The notes under the pieces: model-generated
Databases searched by the model: none
Told to the model about the DNA's origin: nothing
Seen by the model: only the letters and a program-made list of their open reading frames with translations
Shown: positions 38,652-47,399 of the stretch, one piece after another
Position numbering within the stretch: the stretch's first letter is position 1
Layout: the number at the start of each line of letters is the position of its first letter
Translations under genes and position numbers: made by a program
Assembly (NCBI RefSeq): GCF_013386765.1
Contig: NZ_JACARE010000027.1
Coordinates: 62,323-126,322 of the forward strand
Origin: Pseudomonas yamanorum
Lineage (GTDB): Bacteria; Pseudomonadota; Gammaproteobacteria; Pseudomonadales; Pseudomonadaceae
Length of the DNA: 64,000 nt
Reading direction: 5' to 3'

Positions 38652-39602
38652 ATGCTCAACCGCAAGCTGCGCATTCACGCCCCGGCGATTTACTACTTCG
38701 ACATGGTTCGCCGCTGCCACTCGATCCGCGAAGCCGCGCGCCGCCTGAACGTCGCCTCTTCGGCGGTGAACCGGCAGATCCTCAAGCTGGAGGATGAAGT
38801 GGGCGCGTCGCTGTTTGAGCGGCTGCCCGGCGGGCTGCGCCTGACCGCCGCCGGCGAGATCCTGACCCGTCACGTGAGCATCCTGTTGCAGGATGTGGAA
38901 CGTGTACGCGGTGAGCTGGACGGTTTGAACGGTGTGCAGACCGGTCATGTGGAAATTGCCACGGTGGAAGGTGCCACCGTGGAGCTGTTGCCCGCCGCCC
39001 TCAAGCGCATGCGTGAGCGCTACCCGAAGGTCACCATTGGCGTCACGGTGCAGGGTTCGCAGTCAATTCCAGGCGCGGTGGTCAATGGCCAGGCTGATCT
39101 GGGGCTGGCCTTTGCCTTACCGCGCAGCAGCGAAACCATCCAGGTGTGTGTCGGCCATTTCCGCCTGGGCGCGTTGATGGCGCCGGGGCATCCCCTGGCG
39201 GGCGAGGCCAGCGTGAGTTACGCGCGCTGCTGTGAACATGGGGTGATCCAGGCCAAGAGCGAGCTGTCGGTTCATCACCTGATCGCGCCTCTGCACAAGC
39301 GCTCGGCGGCGACGAACAAACCGCTGCTGCACAGCAACTCCATGGAACTGGCCCGGCAACTGGCGCGCCAGCAACTGGGCATCGCGTTCCAGACACGCAT
39401 CGGCGTGGAAGTGGATTTGGCCCGCGGTGAACTCCTGCACATTCCGCTGAGCGACCAGGGCGGGATCTTCAGCGACCTCGGTCTGTACGCCCGCAAAGAC
39501 CGGGACTTGCCGATTGCGGTGCAAGCCATGGCCCATCTGCTCAGTGAAGAAATCAGCTTGCGTGAACATCAGGAAACACCCCGGGCACCGCGTATTTCCT
39601 GA
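38652..39602 (+). CDS. LysR-family transcriptional regulator
   Basis: The 316-residue protein has an N-terminal winged HTH (SIREAARRLNVASSAVNRQILKLE) and a LysR substrate-binding domain. It is divergent from the NCS2 permease and 144 bp upstream of a Tsx-like porin, so it likely controls nucleobase uptake. The inducer cannot be read from the sequence. AAGGA lies ten bases upstream of the ATG at 38652. A TTG at 38643 is too close to it. Confidence 0.88.
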   Translation: MLNRKLRIHAPAIYYFDMVRRCHSIREAARRLNVASSAVNRQILKLEDEVGASLFERLPGGLRLTAAGEILTRHVSILLQDVERVRGELDGLNGVQTGHVEIATVEGATVELLPAALKRMRERYPKVTIGVTVQGSQSIPGAVVNGQADLGLAFALPRSSETIQVCVGHFRLGALMAPGHPLAGEASVSYARCCEHGVIQAKSELSVHHLIAPLHKRSAATNKPLLHSNSMELARQLARQQLGIAFQTRIGVEVDLARGELLHIPLSDQGGIFSDLGLYARKDRDLPIAVQAMAHLLSEEISLREHQETPRAPRIS

Positions 39603-39746
39603 CTTCCAGGCCAGCTTCAGTGCTGCCGTTTCGGCATCGGCCCAGGCGAGATTCTGTTCTTTGGAACCCACAACGGATGTGCGGATACTGCGCCCGGCGA
39701 CCCTTGCACGGTTGCCATGAGCCAAAACGCCAAAGGAATTAAAACA

Positions 39747-40580
39747 ATGAAAAAGGCACTGCACGGCGCAACCGTATTACTCACACTGTTCGGCGGCGGG
39801 GAGGCTGTCGCGCTGGAGTGGATGAACAACAGCGTAGGATTTCGCTACGGCCAACAGTTCACCAATCCGAACAACCCGGATGAATTCAGCAAGCGCATTT
39901 ACAGTTTCACCCACGCCAGCGGTTACCAGTACGGCAGCAATTACCTGAACCTCGATGTGTTCCTGTCCGACAGCCGCGACCCGCGCAAGGGTACCGACCA
40001 CGGCGGCAGCGAGGTGTACGCCGTGTACCGGCACCAGTTGTACGCTTCAAGGGTCTTCGATGTGCCGCTGGGCACCGGGGTGATCAAGGATTACGCACTG
40101 ACCTTCGGCTTTGACGCCAACCGCAACAACAACCTGGCGTCGGCGAAAAAGCGCGCGCTGGTGATTGGCCCGACCTTGAAGTTCAACACCATCGGCGTGC
40201 TGGACCTGAGCCTGATGTACTACAAGGAAAGGAACCATTCCGGCATCCCCGGCGCGAAAGAACCCGACCACACCTTCGACGATACCTACATGCTCAACCT
40301 GACCTGGATGCGCCCTTTCGAGATCGGCAACCACGGGGCGAAGTTTCAGGGGTTTATCAATCATGTCGGGGAAAAGGGCGAGGACTTCCACGGCCGCGAC
40401 ACCGCGCCGGAAACCCTGATGCGCACCGCGCTGATGGTGGCGGTGCGCCCGGGCAAAAGCGTCAAGCCCAACCTGTACCTGGGCGTGGGCTACGAGTACT
40501 GGCATAACAAGTTCGGTGTGGACGGCGGCCGGGGCAGCCGCACTTCAACGCCGACGGTGAACATGGAAGTGACTTTCTAA
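39747..40580 (+). CDS. Tsx-like nucleoside-specific outer-membrane channel
   Basis: The 277-residue protein has a signal peptide (MKKALHGATVLLTLFGGGEAVA) and then the beta-strand-rich pattern of the Tsx/OmpK family (NSVGFRYGQQFTNPN; GFDANRNNN; LYLGVGYEYWHNKFGVDGG; aromatic C-terminus ending in F). It probably lets nucleosides or nucleobases cross the outer membrane, complementing the NCS2 permease encoded nearby. Confidence 0.82.
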   Translation: MKKALHGATVLLTLFGGGEAVALEWMNNSVGFRYGQQFTNPNNPDEFSKRIYSFTHASGYQYGSNYLNLDVFLSDSRDPRKGTDHGGSEVYAVYRHQLYASRVFDVPLGTGVIKDYALTFGFDANRNNNLASAKKRALVIGPTLKFNTIGVLDLSLMYYKERNHSGIPGAKEPDHTFDDTYMLNLTWMRPFEIGNHGAKFQGFINHVGEKGEDFHGRDTAPETLMRTALMVAVRPGKSVKPNLYLGVGYEYWHNKFGVDGGRGSRTSTPTVNMEVTF

Positions 40581-40613
40581 TCCCCCCATGCTTGCTCAAG
40601 GAACCCGATCAAC

Positions 40614-40703
40614 TGTGGGAGCTGGCTTGCCTGCGATAGCGGTGGGTCAGCCAATAATGATGTCGGATATGCCGCCCTCATCGCAGGCAAGCCAGCTCCC
40701 ACA
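40614..40703. repeat. REP-type inverted repeat pair
   Basis: Perfect 24-bp inverted arms (40614-40637 and 40680-40703) carry the same core as 28595-28681 (GGGAGCTGGCTTGCCTGCG). It lies between the convergent Tsx-like and punC genes. Confidence 0.85.
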
Positions 40704-40722
40704 GTTTGACGGCATTATCAGG

Positions 40723-41907
40723 TCAAGCAGGTGCAAGCTCCGAGTCACTACCCTTCGGCCGCGCCAGCCAGTAGCCCAACACCGCCAATGGCGCCGTCGC
40801 CAGCATCACAATCGCGGTAATCAACAGCGGCTGGTCAATCATCGACGACACGATCAGGCTTGCAAGAAAGCACAGGCCCAACTGCAAGGTGTTCTGCAAT
40901 GCCGCTGCCTTGCCGGAATTTTCTGCAAACGGCATCAGCGCATTCGCCACCACGATCGGGTAGCTGGCGCCGTTGACCAAAGCCATCAGGCAGAACGGGA
41001 TCAGCAAGGTGGCGAGCGTGGGCACGGTCAAGGTGGCCACCAGGTACAGCGCCACCATGCTGACGCAGTACGCCAACAGTAACCACGGCAACAAGGTCTT
41101 GCCCTGGAAGCGCTGCAACGCGCTGCGGCAACTGTAGCCGCCGATCAGGAATGACAGCGTTGGCAGTACATAGCTCAAGCCAATGTCGTTGGGGCTGTAG
41201 CCCATGCCGCCGAGGATGAACGGCGAGGCGGTGAGCCAGGCGAAGAAACTGGCCGAGCACGCGGCAAAAATCATCACGTTGCCGGTGAACACCCGCGACT
41301 TGAGCAGTTGCCCATAACCGAGTCGGGAAGGTTCGCCGTCGGTTGTCAGGCGTTTCGGCAAAGGCTTGAGAAACAACGTCGGCAACAGCAACAGCAACGA
41401 AACCACCAGCAACACACCGAAGATCGCCTGCCAGCCCCAATGATTCAACATCAATGCCCCCAGCAGTGGTGCCAGGGCGGGTGACAGGGACATCAGCGGC
41501 ATGATGCCAGCGAACACCCGATGGGCCTTATCCGCCGGGTAACGGTCGATCACCAGCGCCTGCCAGCTGACGGCGGCGGAACACACGCCAATCGCCTGCA
41601 CAAAGCGCAAGGCCAACAACTGCGGTGCGGTCTCGACCCAGAACATGCCCAGGCAACCGAGCACAAACAGCGAAAGCCCGGTGAGCAGCACCGGTTTGCG
41701 CCCCAGCCGGTCGGACAGCGGCCCCCACAGCAACTGCCCGACGGCAAAGCCGGCGAGGAAAATGCTCAGGCTCGCGCCCACTGCGCCGGGTGAAATCTGC
41801 AGTTGCTCGCCCATGGCGCCAAACGCCGGCAAGTACATATCCATGGCCAGATAGCCGAGCATGCTCAGCCCCGCCAGGTACCAGGTGAATCCAAAAGAAT
41901 TTTTCAT
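40723..41907 (-). CDS. punC: Purine nucleoside transporter, MFS Bcr/CflA-type
   Basis: The 394-residue transporter has 12 spans and the MFS loop motif GPLSDRLGRKPVLL. Its sequence, including LAGLSMLGYLAMDMYLPAF and AACSASFFAWLTASPFIL, matches E. coli YdhC/PunC closely. It is divergent from a close PunR homologue, as in E. coli, where PunC supports uptake of purine nucleosides under PunR control. AAGG precedes the ATG at 41907. Confidence 0.9.
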   Translation of the reverse strand: MKNSFGFTWYLAGLSMLGYLAMDMYLPAFGAMGEQLQISPGAVGASLSIFLAGFAVGQLLWGPLSDRLGRKPVLLTGLSLFVLGCLGMFWVETAPQLLALRFVQAIGVCSAAVSWQALVIDRYPADKAHRVFAGIMPLMSLSPALAPLLGALMLNHWGWQAIFGVLLVVSLLLLLPTLFLKPLPKRLTTDGEPSRLGYGQLLKSRVFTGNVMIFAACSASFFAWLTASPFILGGMGYSPNDIGLSYVLPTLSFLIGGYSCRSALQRFQGKTLLPWLLLAYCVSMVALYLVATLTVPTLATLLIPFCLMALVNGASYPIVVANALMPFAENSGKAAALQNTLQLGLCFLASLIVSSMIDQPLLITAIVMLATAPLAVLGYWLARPKGSDSELAPA

Positions 41908-42029
41908 TGAAGCCTTGTATAACCTGCCATCAAACTATTTGCTGACTGGCGCCTATTATGAAGCTGCATACTTCCCTGTGAAGCGAGAATAATTGGACTT
42001 TCCTATCAATATTTTTGAAGGCAACACCC

Positions 42030-42941
42030 ATGTGGTCTGAATATTCCCTGGATGTAGTGGATGCAGTGGCCCGCCACGGCAGTTTCAGCGCCGCCGCCCA
42101 GGAACTGCACCGCGTGCCGTCGGCCATCAGCTACACCGTGCGGCAAATCGAAGAATGGCTGGCGGTGCCGCTGTTTGTCCGACGTCATCGGGATGTGGAA
42201 CTGACGCCCGCCGGTAGATTGTTTATCGACGAAGCCCGCGGCGTCATGAAAAAAATGCTCGGCACCCGCCGGCTGTGCCAGCAAGTGGCCAATGGCTGGA
42301 GTGGCCAACTGAAAGTCGCGGTGGACTCCATCGTCAAACAGCAGCGCTGCCGGCAACTGGTGCTGGATTTCTATCGCCAGTTCCCGGAGGTGGAATTGCT
42401 GCTGGATTACGAGGTGTACAACGGGGTGTGGGATGCCCTGGCCGACGACCGCACCGACATTGTGATCGGTGCCACCAGCGCGGTGCCGGTGGCCAGCCAG
42501 TTCACGTTTCGCGACATGGGTTTGTTGAACTGGCTGTGTGTGGTCAGCAGCCGGCACCCGCTGGCGACGGAAAAAGGCTTGCTCAGCGATGACCAACTGC
42601 GACCTTTCGCCTCCCTGTGCATGACCGATACCTCGCGCAACCTGCCCAAGCGCGACACCTGGACCCTGGATAACCAGCGTCGTTTAGTGGTGCCCCATTG
42701 GGCCTCGGCGATTGATTGCCTGCGAGATGGCCTGTGCGTCGGCATGGCGCCGGCGCACCTGGTGCAACCGTGGATCGAACGCGGCGAGCTGAGCGCCCTG
42801 CAACTGTCCCGGCCCTTCCCAGCCAGCCCGTCGTGCGTGGCGTGGGCGCAGAACAAACTGTCGCCGGCCATGGCCTGGTTGCTCGACTATCTGGGGGATA
42901 CCGAAACCCTGAATCAGGAGTGGTTGAACGGCCCCGCGTAG
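42030..42941 (+). CDS. punR: LysR-family regulator PunR
   Basis: The 303-residue regulator begins MWSEYSLDVVDAVARHGSFS and continues SAAAQELHRVPSAISYTVRQ, almost identical over the HTH to E. coli PunR (YdhB). It ends with a conserved SPAMAWLLDYLGDTETLNQEWL tail. It should activate the divergent punC in response to purine nucleosides. GAAGG lies eight bases upstream of the ATG at 42030. Confidence 0.9.
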   Translation: MWSEYSLDVVDAVARHGSFSAAAQELHRVPSAISYTVRQIEEWLAVPLFVRRHRDVELTPAGRLFIDEARGVMKKMLGTRRLCQQVANGWSGQLKVAVDSIVKQQRCRQLVLDFYRQFPEVELLLDYEVYNGVWDALADDRTDIVIGATSAVPVASQFTFRDMGLLNWLCVVSSRHPLATEKGLLSDDQLRPFASLCMTDTSRNLPKRDTWTLDNQRRLVVPHWASAIDCLRDGLCVGMAPAHLVQPWIERGELSALQLSRPFPASPSCVAWAQNKLSPAMAWLLDYLGDTETLNQEWLNGPA

Positions 42942-43091
42942 CAGCTGTCGAGCTTTAGCGAGGCTGCGTCGGCAGCACCACCGCCATCGAGTTTGGCCAG
43001 GGACCCTGCGTCGGCAGCCCCACCGCCATCGAGTTTGACCCGTGACCGAGGTGCGTCCTACGCAGCCTCGCTGGCGCTCGACAGCTGCTAC
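42938..43091. repeat. Inverted repeat related to 36860-36948, with internal 42-bp tandem duplication
   Basis: The outer arms (about 42938-42969 and 43060-43091) carry the same GTAGCAGCTGTCGAGC/GCTCGACAGCTGCTAC ends as the element at 36860. The loop has been expanded by two imperfect direct copies of a 42-bp unit starting at 42965 and 43007 (shared segment CCACCGCCATCGAGTTTG). The left end overlaps the punR stop codon. Confidence 0.9.
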
Positions 43092-43106
43092 GGAAGATGG
43101 GTAGAT

Positions 43107-44276
43107 CTAGTCCAGCAGCCGGGAAAGCGCCCGCACGATCATCTCCACTTCCTTGCCGTCAATGGTCAACGGCGGCAGCAGGCGGATGATCTTGCCCCGC
43201 GTCACGTTGATCAGCAGCCCATGCTCGTGCGCCGCGCGCTGGGCCAGGTCGCGGTGAGGCGTCGCCAGCTCAATGCCGATCATCAGCCCCTGCCCGCGAA
43301 TCGCCAGCACCTGGGGATGTTCGCTCAACTCCACCCGCAAGCGCGCCAGCAACCGCTCGCCCTGTTGTGCCGCGTTGTCGAGCAGGCCTTGTTCTTCGAT
43401 GATCTCCAGCACCGTACACCCCACCCGACAGGCCAGCGGATTGCCGCCGAAGGTGCTGCCATGGCTGCCAGGCGTAAACAATTGCGCCACGGCGGCCCGG
43501 GCCAGGCACGCACCAATCGGCACGCCGTTGCCCAGGCCTTTGGCCAGGGTCATCACATCGGGCACGATGCCTTCATGCTGGAAGGCAAACCAGCGACCGG
43601 TGCGGCCGATCCCGGTCTGGATCTCATCGAGCATCAATAACCAACCTTGGCGAGTGCAGTGCTCGCGCAAGGCTTTCAGGTAACCCGGCGGCGCGACTTG
43701 CACACCGCTTTCGCCCTGGATCGGCTCCAGCAGCACCGCGACAATCCGCGCGCCGAACTCCTCGGTCACCGCCTCCAACCCCTTCAAGTCACCGAAGCCG
43801 ACCTTGATGAAGTCCCCCGGCAGCTTTTGAAACCCCAGCCGCACGGAAGGCCCGTCGCTGGCAGACATAGTGCCCAGGGTGCGCCCGTGGAAAGCATTCT
43901 CCATCACCACCACCAGAGGCTGTTCGATACCCTTTTTCCAGCCATGCAACCGCGCCAGCTTCAGCGCCGTTTCGTTTGCCTCGGCCCCGGAATTGTTGAA
44001 GAAGGCCTGGTCCAGCCCGGAAAGTTGGGTGAGGCGCTGGGCCAGCCGCTGCTGCCAGTCGATGCTGTAGAGGTTGGAGGTGTGCAGCAGCAAACCGGCC
44101 TGCTCACTGATGGCCGTCACCAACCGTGGGTGGGAGTGGCCGACATTCGTCACCGCCACACCCGCCACGGCATCCAGGTATTCACGACCCTGCTGGTCCC
44201 ACAGGCGCGTGCCAAGGCCACGGGTAAAGCTCAGGGGCGACGGTTGATAAGTGGTCATCAGGCAGGCGGCGGTCAT
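43107..44276 (-). CDS. ArgD-like class III aminotransferase (acetylornithine/aspartate aminotransferase family)
   Basis: The 389-residue PLP enzyme has ArgD-type motifs NVGHSHP, FFNNSGAEANETALKLAR, the LDEIQTGIGRTG segment with the cofactor-binding Asp, and the PLP-lysine in TLAKGLGNGVPIG. It may transaminate N-acetylornithine or a related omega-amino acid. A second argD elsewhere in the genome is likely, so this copy may serve catabolism. It is divergent from a LysR gene. GGAG precedes the ATG at 44276. Confidence 0.85.
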   Translation of the reverse strand: MTAACLMTTYQPSPLSFTRGLGTRLWDQQGREYLDAVAGVAVTNVGHSHPRLVTAISEQAGLLLHTSNLYSIDWQQRLAQRLTQLSGLDQAFFNNSGAEANETALKLARLHGWKKGIEQPLVVVMENAFHGRTLGTMSASDGPSVRLGFQKLPGDFIKVGFGDLKGLEAVTEEFGARIVAVLLEPIQGESGVQVAPPGYLKALREHCTRQGWLLMLDEIQTGIGRTGRWFAFQHEGIVPDVMTLAKGLGNGVPIGACLARAAVAQLFTPGSHGSTFGGNPLACRVGCTVLEIIEEQGLLDNAAQQGERLLARLRVELSEHPQVLAIRGQGLMIGIELATPHRDLAQRAAHEHGLLINVTRGKIIRLLPPLTIDGKEVEMIVRALSRLLD

Positions 44277-44379
44277 GGCGTGAGGCTCCAGTGCATCGTA
44301 GTGATGGCGCCAGTATCGTTAGCCACCCGAGCTGGATAAACTGCGCATTCCTGCAATCACTTTAAATCAAGGCTTGATA

Positions 44380-45285
44380 ATGGATCTGTTCCAGGCGATG
44401 ACGGTGTACGTGAAAGTGGTGGAAGCCGGCAGCATGACGGCGGCGGCGCAGGCGTGCGGCATGTCCACCACCATGGTCGGCAATCACCTGCGCGCCCTGG
44501 AACAACGCCTGGGCGTCAGCCTGCTCAAGCGCACCACCCGCAAGCAAAGCCTGACCGAGTTTGGCGGGATTTATTACCAGCGTTGCCTGGAAGTGCTCGG
44601 GCTGGTGTCCGACTCCGAACAGATGGCCGAACAAGCCAACAGCGACGTACCCAAGGGCCTGCTGCGGATCACTGCGCCACCGGCCTTTGGCACCGAACGC
44701 CTGGCACCGGCACTCAGTGAATTCTCCCAGCGCTATCCCCAGATCAAGCTGTATGTAGTGCTGAGTAATCAGCGGATGGACATGGTCGACAGCGGCTTCG
44801 ACGTGGCCATCCGCCTGGGGGAGCTGGACGCTCCAAGCCTGATTGCCCGGCCAATGCTGGATTACACCATCACCCTCTGCGCGTCCCCGGGTTACCTGGC
44901 GCGCCGTGGCACGCCCCAACTCCCCGATGATCTGCAGGAGCACGACTGCCTGGCATTCGCCTACCCGGCGACCGACGACTGGCGCAACGCCGACAAACTG
45001 TGGCGCATGCGCGGTGTAGAGGGCGAAGTGGAAATTCCCGTTTCCGGCTCGTTGACCATCAACAGTTCCCAGGCCTTGCGCCAGGCGGCACTGGAAGGCA
45101 TGGGCATCGTGATGCTGCCGGACGCACTGGTAGAGCCCGACCTGCGGGCCGGGAAGCTGGTGGCGTTATTGACGTCCTACCAACTGCCCAGCCGGCCGAT
45201 GCATTTACTGTACGCCCAGGACCGCTATCGCCTGCCCAAGCTGCGGGCCTTTGTGGATTTCGTCATGGAAAAGTGGGCGCGCTAA
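44380..45285 (+). CDS. LysR-family transcriptional regulator
   Basis: The 301-residue regulator has a typical N-terminal HTH (SMTAAAQACGMSTTMVGNHLRALE) and a CrgA-type effector domain (GLLRITAPPAFG; GFDVAIRLGEL). It is divergent from the ArgD-like aminotransferase, its most likely target. AAGG lies seven bases before the ATG. Its 3' end overlaps the convergent HAD gene by 4 bp. Confidence 0.88.
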   Translation: MDLFQAMTVYVKVVEAGSMTAAAQACGMSTTMVGNHLRALEQRLGVSLLKRTTRKQSLTEFGGIYYQRCLEVLGLVSDSEQMAEQANSDVPKGLLRITAPPAFGTERLAPALSEFSQRYPQIKLYVVLSNQRMDMVDSGFDVAIRLGELDAPSLIARPMLDYTITLCASPGYLARRGTPQLPDDLQEHDCLAFAYPATDDWRNADKLWRMRGVEGEVEIPVSGSLTINSSQALRQAALEGMGIVMLPDALVEPDLRAGKLVALLTSYQLPSRPMHLLYAQDRYRLPKLRAFVDFVMEKWAR

Positions 45286-45905
45286 AGGCTCACTCCGAGC
45301 TCACCTAAGCGTTCGCGTGTCTGCCCGGCAGACACGTGATGAATCCCCTGCCAGCCCAAGGCAATGGCCGCCTCGGTATTACCGGCCACGTCATCAATAA
45401 ATACCACTTCAGCCGGCTGGATATCCGGCAGATGGGCACGCACCTGCGCCAGGCTGGCGTGGTAGATCGCAGCATCGGGCTTGATCAACTTGATTTCGCC
45501 AGACACCACGATGTCGCGAAAATACTGCAGGAACGGATAGTTGGCACGGGCGTAGGGAAAGGTCTCGGCGGACCAGTTGGTCAGGCCGAACAGTGGCATC
45601 TTCGCCTCATGCAACGCTTCCAGAATGGCCACGCCTTCAGGCAATGCGCCGCGCAGCATCTCGTGCCAGCGGTCGTAGTACGCCTGGATCAAGCGTTCGT
45701 GTTGGGGGTGTTCGGCGATCAGCGTGCGGGTCGCCTCGGCCAGGCTGCGGCCGGCATCCTGCTCGGTGTTCCAGGCCTGGGTGCAGACCGTGTCCAGGAA
45801 CTGCTGGCGCTCGTGGTCGTCGGCAATCAGTTGGCGGTAGAGATGGTGCGGGTTCCAGTCGAACAGGACACCGCCGAAATCAAAAACAACTGCGCGAATC
45901 GTCAT
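45282..45905 (-). CDS. HAD-superfamily hydrolase (YihX/haloacid dehalogenase-like)
   Basis: The 207-residue enzyme has motif I DFGGVLFDWNP, motif II LTNWSA, the lysine segment KPDAAIY and motif IV FIDDVAGN. These place it among small-molecule phosphatases of HAD subfamily I with an alpha-helical cap. Substrate unknown. It is convergent with the LysR gene and divergent from the exoY-like gene. Confidence 0.82.
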   Translation of the reverse strand: MTIRAVVFDFGGVLFDWNPHHLYRQLIADDHERQQFLDTVCTQAWNTEQDAGRSLAEATRTLIAEHPQHERLIQAYYDRWHEMLRGALPEGVAILEALHEAKMPLFGLTNWSAETFPYARANYPFLQYFRDIVVSGEIKLIKPDAAIYHASLAQVRAHLPDIQPAEVVFIDDVAGNTEAAIALGWQGIHHVSAGQTRERLGELGVSL

Positions 45906-45919
45906 AAGGACATCTCCGT

Positions 45920-45927
45920 TTAAAACA
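45920..45927 (+). promoter_or_regulatory. Weak ExsA-type motif upstream of the exoY-like gene
   Basis: TTAAAACA fits the TNAAAANA core bound by ExsA in P. aeruginosa type III promoters and lies 175 bp before the ATG. The -10 region expected about 32 bp downstream is only a poor match. Such an 8-bp pattern is easily met by chance, so this is a pointer, not a called promoter. Confidence 0.2.
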
Positions 45928-46101
45928 CCTGCAGATGCAGGATAAATGGATTACATAAATATGCATCGAAACACTTCAGATATTTCCGACAGCACGGACT
46001 AGACGGGTTGCTTAGTGTCGAAGGTGCAATCGGTCACACATTTGTCTGGAAGGGAACTCCATAAAACTTACGACACATCGCGAAGAAGTTGGAGGTAACC
46101 C

Positions 46102-47334
46102 ATGAACACTATTAATACTTCTGTCATTTCCCCATCAAGCGCCAGCAGAGCAATGCTGGAAAATCGTCAAATGGAACAGGGGGCCGGATCCGGCCCTCTG
46201 GAGAAACGGTCCCTGGAGTCGGCGATCGAACGGGTCAAGGGCCAGACCGGAATTGCATCAGGCCATCTTGCACCTTTCCAACGCCTGGCCGCTGAGCACA
46301 ACACCCTCATTGGGGTACGTGCCGTCGAGCCAGTGGCAACCGGGCTGATCGAGGCAGGGCATCCCACCAAAGACTTTCATATCAAAGGCAAAAGTGCCGA
46401 CTGGGGGCCGCAGGCCGGCCTGATCTGCGTGGATCAGGGGCTCAGTAAACTGGAGAAGTTTTCTGAAACCAATCCGCAGAAAATCGCCAAGGCCAGCGAG
46501 CAAACCACCAGTTGCATCCAGGATGGCTATGCGGTTTCAGTTCCGCTGACGGTGTCGAGCAACCGCCTTAACGACCTGCTGAAGCTCGGCAAAATCGATC
46601 AACTCCAACCCGAGACTCCTGACGGCGTCATACGCTTCAATGCACAGGGACCCAGCCATAAAATCTACGCATTCGAAGGCAAGCGCCAATCACCTTTAGA
46701 TAACGACTTTCAAATCACCCACCAAGGCAAGCCTGTCGAAGTGCTGGCAAAAACCGAAGGCGGCAAAGCCCTGACGGCTGACTATGATTTGCACTTGATC
46801 GGCCCTCACATGAGTGACCTCGGCCCGCAAGACAAGCTACCCGTGCCGGATGTCGCCCACAGCGTATTTAAGGAGCGGGTTGATGGCTATAAACAACGCA
46901 GCGCAGATCCCAATCAATACAAAGCGCCAAATGAACTGCGCGAAGACTATGAAAGCGCTGATCGTTTTTATCAAAAGGAAGACAGCAACATCGGCAATGC
47001 CACGTCGCGAATAGCGAACATGATCCCGGCGATCAATGAGGCGCTGGTGGGGAAGGGAGAGCGGGTGGTTCACCACAGTACGGATTCAGGGAACCCGGCG
47101 GCTGATGTTGCTGCCAACTACCCGGTAACCTTTTTCCTGCCGGCCAAACTCGGACGGTTCGACGAAATCGCCATCATCAATGACAGCAAGGAAATGGCAG
47201 AACTGATCCGGACAGCCAAAGACAGTGGTTACCACATGCCCTTGAACCCACTGTGGGAAAAAGAAGTGGTAAACGTCAGGCGGCCCGCGTTCAGCGAGGC
47301 ACAGGCGCGCCTCTCTTCATCCCGCACCGCCTGA
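46102..47334 (+). CDS. exoY: ExoY-like type III effector, nucleotidyl cyclase
   Basis: The 410-residue protein aligns along its length with P. aeruginosa ExoY and the edema-factor/CyaA cyclase core. Catalytic residues are all present: the lysine pair K90 and K97 (PTKDFHIKGKSADWGPQAG; ExoY K81/K88), D227 and D229 in TADYDL (D212/D214), and H325 and N331 in HHSTDSGNP (H291/N297). The first 35 residues are Ser/Thr/Asn-rich without a signal peptide, like a type III secretion leader. Family members make cyclic nucleotides in host cells after activation by a host factor (F-actin for ExoY). GGAGG precedes the ATG. No secretion or chaperone gene lies in this window. G+C looks lower than in the neighbours. 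Confidence 0.88.
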   Translation: MNTINTSVISPSSASRAMLENRQMEQGAGSGPLEKRSLESAIERVKGQTGIASGHLAPFQRLAAEHNTLIGVRAVEPVATGLIEAGHPTKDFHIKGKSADWGPQAGLICVDQGLSKLEKFSETNPQKIAKASEQTTSCIQDGYAVSVPLTVSSNRLNDLLKLGKIDQLQPETPDGVIRFNAQGPSHKIYAFEGKRQSPLDNDFQITHQGKPVEVLAKTEGGKALTADYDLHLIGPHMSDLGPQDKLPVPDVAHSVFKERVDGYKQRSADPNQYKAPNELREDYESADRFYQKEDSNIGNATSRIANMIPAINEALVGKGERVVHHSTDSGNPAADVAANYPVTFFLPAKLGRFDEIAIINDSKEMAELIRTAKDSGYHMPLNPLWEKEVVNVRRPAFSEAQARLSSSRTA

Positions 47335-47351
47335 AGTTGTGAAGTAACCCG

Positions 47352-47385
47352 CCGCGGCCTTGATAACACCTCTTCAAGGTCGCGG
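47352..47385. repeat. Stem-loop downstream of exoY-like gene
   Basis: Arms CCGCGGCCTTGA and TCAAGGTCGCGG pair over 12 bp with one mismatch and a 10-base loop between the convergent exoY-like and fabV genes. There is no T tract, so classic termination is uncertain. Confidence 0.5.
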
Positions 47386-47399
47386 CCTGCTCACATCGC

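Noticed and set aside
42965..43048. Possible CRISPR-like tandem repeat
   Set aside because: Only two imperfect adjacent 42-bp units without spacers, lying inside a REP-like inverted repeat.
46053..46076. HrpL-type promoter before the exoY-like gene
   Set aside because: GGAACT is present but the second box is ACAC at a 14-base gap, which falls short of the consensus; kept only as a question in the findings.
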